Positions 1 through 10,388 of a stretch of DNA of 64,000 nucleotides are shown piece by piece. Under the pieces are notes generated by a model. The model was not told where the DNA came from. It was given only the letters and a program-made list of their open reading frames with translations, and searched no databases. Location: contig KN832554.1 in NCBI GenBank assembly GCA_000827205.1, positions 4,031,409 to 4,095,408 of the forward strand. The letters are read 5' to 3'. Every line of letters begins with the position of its first letter. The stretch's first letter is position 1. The position numbers were made by a program, and so were the translations under genes. The stretch is from Plicaturopsis crispa FD-325 SS-3 (lineage: Eukaryota > Basidiomycota > Agaricomycetes > Amylocorticiales > Amylocorticiaceae).

Positions 1-1118
1 AGGATCAGACCCGAAGGTTCACCAAACAGTCGCGTTTCGGCGGAGCGGGTTCTGCGGACTCGCTGAGACGATCGCGGACGAGAGATAAGATGGCGATAAG
101 TCGCGGGAGAAGTCGCGACGAGAGGGGAAGTAGTCGAGCCGGCGGAAGCGGCGAAGGCGAGAGTCACGACAGAGGAAGTCGCGGGAGAAGCGGCGAAGAG
201 GCGCCGAAGATTCAGGAATCTAGATAAAGGTAAGATCAGTAGCTACGCAGTTAGAGATTAGAGCCCAGCGACGGGAGAGAGGCGAAAGAAGCTAGAGGAT
301 AAGTCTAAGAGAGCCGAGCGACGGGAGGGGTTAGAACGAAGCAGAGTCAGAGATAGAGGCGAGGAAGAAGCGTCGGGACAAGTGTCGACCGAGGAAAGAC
401 GCGTAGGAGCGACGAGGAGAGTGGCGATGAGACGAGGTCGCGGAAACGCTTGTTGGGTGAGTTAAACGCAATTTTAAGTCTAGGGAATATGTACAGGATC
501 GAGAAGTATTTATACGTTGAAGGTAGGAAAGGGGTCATATATCTAAAAGGGTACGCTAGCGGCGTGTAGGCCGCGCGGCGTGCAACGTGTTGGTAAAATC
601 AGAATGGCACTAGAATAAAACAAGGAAAATGTCTCCCTCGAGATCTCGTGGCGTACGCTGGGTGCGACGAGCGTAGGGACGACGCGTGAGTTCGTTGATG
701 CGAATGATACACGTGGCGTACATGCGCGAGGGCTGTGGTCGGAGTCGCGTGGGTCACGGGAGCGCGTGTTGATGGCTTGGCGATTGTTCGGCAGGCATTT
801 CCGTCGGATTCGGGCCGCGTTGGGCGGAGCGCACGGTCCGGGGCTGCGTACTTGCTGTTGTGTCGTTGTCGCGAGGTTCGGAGTGGCGGATCTCGCGTGA
901 TGTGGTTGTTCGGGGTCGCGGAGGCGTGCCGGCGTGGCGTTACTTGGTGCGCTCGTAGGTACGGGTCGTGACAATTAGGTAGGTAGTAGCGAGTATGTAC
1001 GTAGCGGGTATAGATATAGACTGGCGAGATGTATATGCAGCTGTAAACACAAACGGGCAGCAAGAAATGAGGGCAGCGCGAGAGATGAAAGTCCAAGAAA
1101 AGCACCGTGAGTCCATGC
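1..1118. other. Purine-rich, gene-free left end
   Basis: Positions 1-460 are strongly G/A-rich on the plus strand. They are built of loosely repeated blocks such as GTCGCGGGAGAAG (near 98 and 178) and AGCGACGGGAG (near 267 and 318). No open frame here has a recognisable product. From about 480 to 1118 the composition is ordinary and I see no gene. The stretch lies beyond the 3' end of the minus-strand gene that starts the annotated part. It may hold the left end of the Plavaka element, but I could not find a terminal inverted repeat. Confidence 0.4.
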
Positions 1119-3309
1119 TTACTCGTCTACACCCTCTTCCTCACTGTCGGGCTCGACCAACTCCCATTTTGCCGCTTCAAGATCTTCATCGGTCGCCGAT
1201 GAGCCATCGGTAGAGGCGGGGAAAGCGAGCGCACGGGCGCGGGCGGCTATGCGATCGCGGCGGCGCTCAGTGATCGTCGAGACGGGAGTTGCATACATTG
1301 CAGTGATGTGTCCGTAGGTGCTTTCATTGAAGCCTTTGCCGCCTTTGAGTTCAACGCCAGTGCGCCATTTGTCAAAGGCGCGATTGACCTAGCAGAAATG
1401 CACATGAGTACTGCTAGTGTTATCACAGAACAAGTGACTCACTGCCGCAGCGGCAAGTGCGAGGGCACCCACAGGGAATTGACCCGACAATTGACGTTCG
1501 TCGACTCCCGAGCCAAGTATCGCCTTGTAGTGGGAGGCGAGTGTTGCGGCAATGGTGTCAGTTTGCAGAAGGCCCTTACTCGCCTGTAAGTATCGGAGTC
1601 ACGGTGTCAGTCGATAATAAGTTATGAGAGATGTGTGACACGCCTTGGGGTTACCATGATTATACTCGACCCATGCAAATGGCATATTCATCCCAGCTTT
1701 CTCGTCGAGCGGCACTGCCCAGGCAACAAACTCCGCACGTCTCGCATCCGTGTCCATTCCCGATGACGGCCAGAAAGCACGAACAGCCTCCTCTGCTGCA
1801 GGGCCGAAAGCGCTGCGATATTCGTACACACGTTGGCGGGACTTTATGGAACAGTAAGACAACACTGCACTGTGAGATATTGTGACTGTACGTACCACCT
1901 CCCAGACCGGGTCACCCTTCCAGCTTATGGTGTGAGGAATATCGGGGAAGACGACAATCGTCCAAGTTTCTTGGAGCTCTGCAAGAACGGCGGTGGATGT
2001 TGTAAACTTCCATGGGTTCCGCAAGAGACTACAAATCTCCCGCGCGATCGGCACATATGTCTTGGTGAACTCGTCGAGAGTGTTCGTAGGTAGGTCCGAG
2101 TTGTTGAACTTCCCGTTTTCACGTTTGGAAGTAGAAGCGGCTGATGCAGGGGTGACAGATCGGGAGAGACGCTCGCGTGGACGGTTGTGTTCAACCTTGA
2201 CGGAGTGCGTCTAGTATGCATATGATACATTGACGAGCGTCAGCATAGGTAGCATCGGTAGGAAACAACTTACGAGGTGCTTCACTTCAACATGAGTAAC
2301 GTCCCTGGGGTCTGCTGTGCCCGGAAGCTCCTCGACCTCGAGGGCACTTACCAAATCCTCCTGGTTGTCGTCCTCAGCCATAGACTCGGGGTCGTCTATG
2401 ACCATTGACTGGCTCAAAGGCGATGACGGTGTAGACCGAGCTGACATTAGCGATGAGCTGCGAGGCTGGATTTGGATAGGTGCATATGCGGCGATGAGAC
2501 CTGAGGGAGTTGCTCCACGACTCTTCTTCCCCACACTACGCAGACATTTCAGTGAATTGTATACTTTGCAGACGACAAAAGAGACTTACCCATTGGTCTG
2601 AGTTATGTCCTCAGCCGCTTTGCGTTTGCCTGATGGTGTGAGCGAAAGAGGTGTTCCGACGTTCGGTGGTTCTTCACGTTGAGCCATCACTGACTGACGC
2701 GCGGGACCTTTTCCTCGAGGTGGCGCCTTTTCCTTTTCCTTCCCCTTCCCCTTCAACGGTGTTGACTGGGGAGCATCGACCTCGCTGTCGTTGCTATCAA
2801 ACTCTCCGTCAACGTCCATACCTTGTTCATCCACTGGTACGTAGTCGTCTCTATCTGCTGAGAGAAGCCATAACAAGCCAAGTTATTAGCGCAGAATCAT
2901 ATCGAATTTAGTTGAAGCACCTACTCCTCTGCGAGCTGGCCCTGGCTTTACCCGGCGTACCCGAAGCTGGTGCAGGTGCCGGTGAGCTAACATTCTTGGC
3001 TTTTGCTGGCGTGCTCCGAGCAATTTTCCGCGGCAGAACGGGAGGATGTGACGCCTCAGCCTTTGCCTTTGCATCTTCGACCACCATCCGGTCCTCGAGT
3101 GTGGCCACGCGCTTCACGTTGTCAGCTTTTCTGGCGGCCTCGGCCTTTTCCCGTGCCTCGTCAGCTTCCACTTGCGCCTTCGAGCGCCGTGGTTTGGGAG
3201 CGGCCCTAAGCTTGAGAGGTACGCCATCCTCGTCTCCAGCATCTATAACGACCTGACCGGGATGAGATTTGCTGTTGGTGCCCCGAAGGCTCATGCGAGA
3301 TGAAGACAT
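1119..3309 (-). CDS. Accessory-type protein paired with the Plavaka transposase
   Basis: I do not recognise a characterised family. Seven exons join in frame (3309-2925, 2854-2590, 2535-2274, 2210-1899, 1841-1644, 1583-1443, 1388-1119) to give about 610 residues. Residues 1-300 are low-complexity, with Lys/Ala-rich and Ser/Pro-rich parts and an acidic patch, and look nuclear and disordered. The second half is globular and resembles from memory a class of uncharacterised agaricomycete proteins often seen near transposases, with a TYVPIAREICSLL-like start and an FPVGALALAAAAVNRAF helix. The protein ends in an acidic tail. The intron 1584-1643 begins AAG|GCGTGT and is a GC-AG intron: reading through it gives a short alternative end at 1599, whereas splicing gives a longer frame with two further exons. 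The gene is divergent to the transposase across 434 bp, so a shared promoter is likely. Membership in the element is inference. Confidence 0.72.
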
Positions 3310-3743
3310 TGCGAAGGGGTATGGCTTGCTCGGAGGGGGGAAAGTGGAAAGGTCGTACTCGAACCAGTGAGCTCGAATCTTATATGTGCACGGGAGCGAG
3401 TAGCGACTAACGTCTGCCACGCTGTGAAGTGATACGTATCCACAACGAGGGCACAAAACAAAGCGAACAGTAACGACCACTTCCTCCACACCTCCTCCTC
3501 GCGCACCGTAGTCCCTCCACTTTCTAGTGGTTGCGGCACAGTTATCATGGGGCTGCGCATATACCTCTCATTTGGTCTCATCGCACTTCTTTTCTTTTTC
3601 CTTGGAACCAATACCGCCCCCGTTTCCACTCCAGGGCGCCTTGTCCCCCTCCAGTACTCGAAAAATTGCAATCCTCGCGCATGTAAGTCCGCAAGTTCTC
3701 AAATCACCATTTCTACGTATTTATCTTTGGGTCTGTAGACAAC
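3310..3743. promoter_or_regulatory. Divergent promoter of the Plavaka gene pair
   Basis: The 434 bp between the start codons of the minus-strand accessory gene and the plus-strand transposase carry no good coding frame. A head-to-head arrangement suggests co-expression of the two genes. No individual promoter element is claimed. Confidence 0.45.
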
Positions 3744-6700
3744 ATGCCACCTCGTCGCCCATACAAAGGGCGCACCATAGCATGTGATCGCCCAAACTGC
3801 AACAAGACGTTCAAGAACCGTTCCGGTTATATGCAGCATTTAGGTGCTAAGCATGGGGTTCCCGCATTTGTTCCACCGCCCTCGCCCTCGCCGCCTCCAG
3901 GGCCGGCACATGATTATGGAGATATGGACTTTGGCGATTACGATCGAGCGCAAGGCCCTCATCGACGTATAGAACGGCATCCAGATCTCAACGGTACATT
4001 GTCCAATTTTCGATCTACTATTGATGTTGATTCAGTTTTGCAACCTAGGGATGCCATGTGATATCAACGGCGAGTATCTGCAGCCTGGAACTCCCCCACC
4101 GCCGCGTATACCTCCGGGCGATGTCGGACATGACACTCCGGAGCAATGGGTGCCGTTCAATAATCGCGCAGAGTTTCAAATGGCCGATTTTCTATATCGT
4201 CAAAATCAAATGCCTAGATCACAAATCAATACACTCTCGGAAATCCTCGCTCAAATGTATCCAGACTCCCCTCCGCCATTTGCTGATCACAACGAACTAT
4301 ACGAAATCATCGACTCAATCGAGCAGGGTGACACCATCTGGAGCTCATTCTCCATATCGTATACTGGACCCCGCCCCCTTCAAGATGTTCCTCCCTGGAT
4401 GGTCGCGGAGTACGATGTATGGTATAGGAATCCCCGAACCGTCATTCGGAACCAGCTAGCAAATCCGAATGCTGGTGCAGAAGGATTCGACACTGCGCCG
4501 TTCCGAGAATTCGACTCGAATAACAAGCGACGCTACCAGAATTTTATGTCAGGGAATTGGGCCTACCGGCAGGCGGTACGTTCTTTAGTTCAACTACGTC
4601 GAGTCCATTTTACTCAATTCTTCTTACTACAGGATGCTATTGCCGAGGACGATGAGACTCACGGTGGCATGTTCGTTCCCGTAATTCTAGGAAGCGACAA
4701 AACGACCGTGTCCGTTGCTACGGGGCAGAACGAATACTATCCGCTGTACGCGTCAACTGGTGTTGTTCACAACAATGTCCGCCGTGCGCATCGTGGCGCC
4801 GTGTCTCTCGTCGCTTTTCTTGCCATCCCGAAGAGTACGTCTTATTTCCTTATATGCACATGTTCCAATCTCATCATTTCACGAACAGCGTCCCGTGAGT
4901 ATGCCAATGACCAGGCGTTCCGGGATTTCACGCGTCAACTATTCCATACGTCGCTGGAAATCATTCTCGAACCTTTGCGCGGTGCGATGACCACGCCAGA
5001 GGTCACCATGTGCCCAGACGGCCATTACCGCCGAGTCATTTACGGATTAGGTCCTTACATTGCGGACTACCCAGAACAGGTACTCCTTTCGTCGATTGTC
5101 ACTGGGTGGTGTCCAAAGTGAGCTTCGTATTTTATCATGCTCGTGGCTATCGTACTGAAGGATACCAGGTGTACGGCACCTCCTGAAAACCTCGACGGCC
5201 CGTCTGGGAGGCGCACCCACGAGCATACTGCCGCCCTTCTCGATGCTTTCAATCTCAAAGTGTTATGGAGGGACTACGGAATCGCAGGAAACATTACTGT
5301 ACGGTACCGTTCAGACTGACTACCGTTGTTACGGACCATCTAACCGCCTTGTTAATGTAGCCCTTCACCGCTTCGTTTCCTCGAGCGGATATTCACGAGC
5401 TACTTTCACCGGATCTACTGCATCAGCTCATCAAGGGGACGTTCAAGGACCATCTCGTGACTTGGGTGGAAGAATACTTGACCATGGAGCATGGTGCGGC
5501 TGGTGCAGCTGTCGTTATGGCAGATATTGACCGTCGGTATGTTTCAATTTTGTGCTATTTATGTTTCTGCTGCTCATCCTGCTTTCTTCAGAATTGCTGC
5601 AGCCCCATCGTTTCCAGGACTACGCAGATTCAAGGAGGGCCGTGGATTCAAACAGTGGACCGGCGACGACTCCAAAGCTCTGATGAAGGTTTTCCTCCCC
5701 GCCATTGCCGGCCATGTTCCATCTGAGATGGTCCGCGCTATCAGCGCATTTCTCGATTTTTGTTACCTTGTCCGCCGTGACGTTATCGACGAAACCACGC
5801 TCGATGCCATTGACGACGCGCTAAGGCGTTTCCACCGTGACCGAGCGATTTTCCTCGTCACTGGTGTACGAAATGATTTCTCTCTCCCCCGTCAACACTC
5901 GCTTGTCCATTACCGGACGCACATCGAACTCTTTGGGGCTCCGAATGGCCTCTGCTCGTCTATCACGGAATCGAAACACATTAAGGCAGTCAAGGAGCCG
6001 TGGCGGCGTTCCAGCCATTTCGAGGCCCTAGGCCAGATGTTACTCACCAATCAACGGCTCGACAAGCTGGATGCCTTCCGTGCCGACCTCGCTGCAAAAG
6101 GACTTCTCTCACATAAACCTGTACCCCCTCCGCCCGCACCCGCACCGCCGCCAGACGATGAGCCGGATGAGCCGGTCCTAGACGGTCCAAAGGTTCTTGC
6201 CCATGTCACCCTCGCTAAATGCCCTTTTCCCCGTAAAAGTTACCCGCGCGATGCAGTCGAGCTCGGTACACGCATCAAGGAGCCTATGTTACTTGACCAC
6301 ATCCGCCGATTTCTGCAGGACCAGCTCTACCCCGACGCCTTACCCGATATTCCACTTGACGCCTGCCCCCCTTTTTTTGGCAAGGTCACATCATATCCTT
6401 CGGCCGCAGCAGTCTACTATGCACCAAGCGATCTCTCGGGGACGAACGGCATGCGCCGTGAACTCATTCGCGCTACGCACGCATGGCGCAAAACCGGCCC
6501 TCGGTATGACTGCGTCTTTGCTGAGAAAGATGCCGAGATCGACGGAGTGCAGGGAATGCACACGGTGCGCGTCCGGCTCCTGTTCTCCATCAAGTATGGA
6601 GACACGGTGTATCCGTGTGCTCTCATTGAATGGTTCAACATTGTCAATGCCCATCCCTGCGAGGACACTGGGATGTGGATAGTGGAGCCAGACCTAAATG

Positions 6701-6885
6701 TCGATGGCACTCGTGTCACCGCGGTCATCCACTTAGACAGTATCATGCGCCTCGCGCATCTTTTACCTGTTTATGGGGCTGCTCACCTTCCCCGCGATTT
6801 CCACTTCCGCGATACCTATACTTCGTTTGAGGCTTACTACGTTAGCAAATTTGCGGACCATCATGCCCACGAGATCGCCTTTTGA
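3744..6885 (+). mobile_element. Plavaka-family (CACTA-like) transposase gene, apparently intact
   Basis: Seven exons (3744-3993, 4049-4575, 4633-4834, 4889-5117, 5169-5298, 5361-5536, 5592-6885) give an uninterrupted 935-residue protein. Residues 14-37 form a C2H2 zinc finger (CDRPNC ... HLGAKH). Then come the family hallmarks as I know them: HPDLNGMPCD, PPWMVAEYDVWYR, NFMSGNWAYRQA, ILGSDKTTVSVATGQNEYYP, VHNNVRRAHRGAV, RCP/MCPDGHYRRVIYGLGPYI, GWCPKCTAPPENLDG, and a final block containing ECSITESKHIKAVKEPWRR-like sequence. These belong to the fungal Plavaka transposases of the CMC/CACTA superfamily, which cut and paste DNA in the nucleus. All introns are 51-62 nt with clean GT-AG ends, and no stop or frameshift was seen. 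Terminal inverted repeats of the whole element were not found, so its limits are unknown. It could be a recently active copy or a domesticated gene. Confidence 0.9.
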
Positions 6886-8703
6886 CTTCATATCTAGTAC
6901 ATTCCCGTTCACTGGTACCGGTTCGTTCACAGTAGGTATTCACGACATTCCGCCGTCTGTTGCTCTGTTCAATACCTGTATTCTCTTGGCTGTCTTATAT
7001 ATCTTACTCGACGTTGATCAGACCGTGTCAAGAAATTTTATGATTCTGCTAAGACCAAGACAGCCTAAGACACGTTAAGACCGATAAGAAAAATTGAGAT
7101 TTCCTGATGCACCCTGTTTTGGCCTAGTCTGAAACAGCGTTCCCGTTAGGACTGGACGTTACGATGCGACGCAGGCAATGCTATGACGCTGCGATGCGTC
7201 CCTGGCACTCGGCTGCGATTGAAGACGGCGCGATTGGCCTGAGACCACTCGGATGCTGCGGGAATGAGAGAATGTGTAGAGGGGAGCAAGATAAAGGTAC
7301 AACGAAATAGATCGGTCGAGATCGTCGACATATAGTGCTTCTGAGGTGGGGATCAGGGGCAAGTGGCGGGGAACGCGCTGCAACGCGACTTGGTGCTCCG
7401 CGCGCGACTTGACTTTCGATTCAACGGTGTCACGGTCCTCATCGTCTTAACTCTTGGACTCGCCGGGCTCTGATACATTCTGCTAATTCTCGTTAAATCT
7501 TATGTTCTACACAACCCCTACTTAAACTCTCTACCCTCGCTTTCTGCATTGATTTCGACCTCTTAGCTTAGCTGCTCGACAACATCGGTGACCTCATATG
7601 CACACCTCCCTTTTGCCTTTGATATCCAGTACCCGTGTCCGGAGGACACGATGGTAATGACGAAATGCGTCGGGAACATTTTTGGATATGCTGAGAATAC
7701 AATCGGATAAATTTTAGAGGTCAGTCACAGTAGTTTTAGGATTGCTAGCGAGCATATAACCGCTTCGCTCTGTCATGGTACTTACTCCCCTGCATATGCC
7801 AGTATTGGGCCATCTATTATTGACGAGAAACGACTCTGTAGACCACGTTTAGCGAACACTACCATTGCATAATAAGTAGCACCGGTAAGTTACAATTTCG
7901 CATTTTATGCATCCATCTCCCTGGTGCTCATGGTTCTTTGCCTCCTCAGGCTTATCGTGTAGGTACAGGATAATTCATATCCGGAGAATACTCTGTATAC
8001 GCCCATCTGAAGATGCTGGATGTGTAGAAGGTATCAGGTAGGTTATCAGATGCCTGCATTTCCTCCCCTCCGCATTTCCGATTTATTGACCCTCCGCACC
8101 TGCTAGGTACTCGATATTTTGCATTCCGCGCCTCTAGGAGGTCTATAGGGACGATTAGATATGCTTCCCAGTGCATTCACTGCCCCTGGTAAGTCCCACT
8201 CCCCTCACCCTCCGCTTTTGTGGCGCATTTCTGATATTCGAGCGGTCGGATAGGTTTGGGACCTCTTCAGACCTCGAGACATCAACCTATAGGCCCCAAG
8301 GGACGGATTTACCGAGGCTCTGAGGTATGCATTGAGGTATATACTTCGCTTTTTTGATTAGACATACATCATGTATATAGTGCATTGATAAAGCCTTTTG
8401 AAAGAGAAATGAATACTTAGAAAGCACACTACTACATGTATCAAGGTAGACCACAAAAGAAACCTAAGGAAAAGATGAAAAATTGGTGAAATACTCGAGC
8501 TCGTCGTCGGCGACAGCGACGAGCATGCACCGCGCGACGACATCCGCGGCGGTGCTGAATGAGTTTACGTACGTTTGTGGTGACTAGGGCGCGCGGTGCA
8601 GGGGGTCCTTACAGGGGCAATGCCTTACGAGGAGGTTGTTTCAATTTGTAGCTGGCCAGTCCGGCTTTCCATAACAAAATGTCTCCAGGCTGAAACGCCA
8701 AGT
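6886..8703. other. Gene-free stretch downstream of the transposase
   Basis: About 1.8 kb without a supportable gene. At 7020-7090 the motif TAAGAC/CAAGAC recurs several times, which could be a subterminal repeat of the Plavaka element. The rest holds only short overlapping frames on both strands that look like chance. No inverted repeat pairing with the left side was found. Confidence 0.35.
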
Positions 8704-8710
8704 CATGAGG
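8704..8710. repeat. Left target-site duplication of the TIR element
   Basis: CATGAGG abuts the first base of the left inverted repeat and is repeated right after the right inverted repeat. Confidence 0.75.
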
Positions 8711-10021
8711 CCCAGTGAAAATCTACAATGACCAGGTAGGACCAGGTATGATAAAATATGACGGTCATATATTTTCATACGGAGTCAGAAAATGTGGTCT
8801 ATATCATATAAACAATCGGACTGTGTCAGACGGCATAGGACCGCATATGTCCATCAATCTGACTGGATCGGAGCGCATATGACCGCGCATATGGTGCGGC
8901 CTGCTCGAATATTATTGATTATATTTCGTTACGGGGCTCGTTTTGGGCAGGGAAAAATGTTCATTGGTAGGGCAGTATTTAAAGCTAATACAAAGTGTAT
9001 ACCAACCGTGATCCACCGTCGTACTGTTCATCGACATGTACTTATCTACGAGCTACCGCTACCTCTTGACCCACCCGAAGGATTCCCTGCAAGCCCATGG
9101 CATTGCAACGTTCGTGTACCGTACAATGCCACTGCTCCACCTAATCGCGCGTCGCTGGGACATCGGGTCGCAGCTTGCCCATAGCCTCGCATATACTGAC
9201 TGCGCGCACTTGACGAGGCCTAAATGTGGGGAGTCACGAACATTAGAATCGGCTGGAGCACATGATACAGCGGGCGCGTACCTGCCACGGATATTCGATC
9301 CCACCTTACTGGACTACATCGTGCCAGTGTTATGTGAGCTGACAAAACGCACCGCACCGCACCGCAACCTCTCCGACCAAGTCCTGCGCCCCAGCCCACG
9401 TTGGACGACACTGAGCGGCTCTGGTCCGCCGTGGCCTACAAACGAATGCTGGTAAGCTTGACGTGCATCGTGCGAGACTGTGCTGAGCACATACCTACAC
9501 CCACATAGACTGCCACAACGCAGAGGCCACTGCAAGCGAGCAGCGGCCTAGTGGGGCTCGCTCGAGGGTCTTCGGTAGCCGCTAGTCGTCGCCGGTATCG
9601 CCTTCGGTCGAGCTGGATGGTGCTGGCGTTGGGGGCACTTTGAAAGAGTCGGTGACGGATGGTGGTGGAAGGAAAGGAAGAGACGTGGCGCATTCGACGT
9701 GCGTTGGCAGTGTAACGGCATGTATTTGTCATATACTTACTTAGGGCGACGTCCGAGGGCACTTAGAGAAAAAAAAGCAAGTCAAGCATAGTGCACAGGG
9801 GGTGAAAGCAACGAAACAACTGTTTGATGTTTTGTTTGAGTGCTCGAGCGCTGCGCGGAACACACGCAAGTGCGCAAAGCACAAAACATGTCGCACGCTT
9901 TGCATTTAGCCGACTGACGGTCCTCTCTGGTCATATGAAAGTCCTATGTCGTCCGATGTCCATCTTCTTTTCCTACCTCGTCATATTTTGTCCTACCTGG
10001 TCATTGTAGATTTTCACTGGG
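8711..10021. mobile_element. Non-autonomous TIR DNA transposon, 1.3 kb
   Basis: The ends are perfect 32-bp inverted repeats: the left end starts CCCAGTGAAAATCTAC and the right end finishes in its reverse complement, GTAGATTTTCACTGGG. Just inside, both ends carry further AAAATATGAC and TAGGAC/CATATG motifs in inverted order; the left end has a 10-bp insertion. The direct repeat CATGAGG lies at 8704-8710 and at 10022-10028 and is the likely target-site duplication. The repeat may extend to 8-10 bp because of a CCC run, so hAT-like (8 bp) and Mutator-like (9-10 bp) assignments both remain open. No transposase frame is visible inside, only short open frames, so it must be mobilised in trans. It sits directly upstream of the first DUF6534 gene. 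Confidence 0.87.
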
Positions 10022-10028
10022 CATGAGG
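10022..10028. repeat. Right target-site duplication of the TIR element
   Basis: CATGAGG directly follows the right inverted repeat and matches the copy at 8704-8710. Confidence 0.75.
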
Positions 10029-10260
10029 CCCCGAGGTCCAATTAAAGTGCTCCGTACGGCCGCACAGCTTCATTTACATGTCGCTAACTCCCTAATCCAA
10101 GTAAGCAGTGCCTCCATAAACAGGCGGTACGCAGCATTGACACTTATGTTTATGTACCCATCAGTTTACAGGACTTCCTAATGGGCGCTACCATTGTACC
10201 AGAACACTTCGAAGAATCGACGTTATGGCTTCGCATTGAAACATTCGAACGGGAATGATT

Positions 10261-10388
10261 GAACGCCGAGGTGTCACGCACGCCCTGTGTTGTGTTTAAT
10301 GCTCCATTGGAGCAAACAAAAAACCCATTCCCACTTCCTTTCCTTAGCACGGACGCGACGCCTACTCAGTACTGTACGATACCCCATA
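10261..10388 (+). promoter_or_regulatory. Proximal promoter shared by the tandem DUF6534 genes
   Basis: The block GAACGCCGAGGTGTCACG at 10261 lies 128 bp before this start codon. It recurs with one change at 13876, 114 bp before the start codon of the second copy. Its retention in both copies while surrounding bases diverge marks it as a candidate regulatory site. Confidence 0.5.

Noticed and set aside
1-540. Possible long-terminal-repeat remnant in the purine-rich left end
   Set aside because: No matching second repeat, primer site or coding part was seen in the window; low complexity alone is not evidence.
1599-1643. Short C-terminus of the Plavaka partner by read-through of the GC-AG intron
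   Set aside because: Splicing at GC reaches two further exons with consistent phases and a family-like sequence, which chance would hardly give.
9036-9455. 139-codon plus-strand frame inside the TIR element
   Set aside because: No transposase motif or other known domain, and no splice sites linking it to further coding sequence. Could be a captured fragment, but this cannot be supported.
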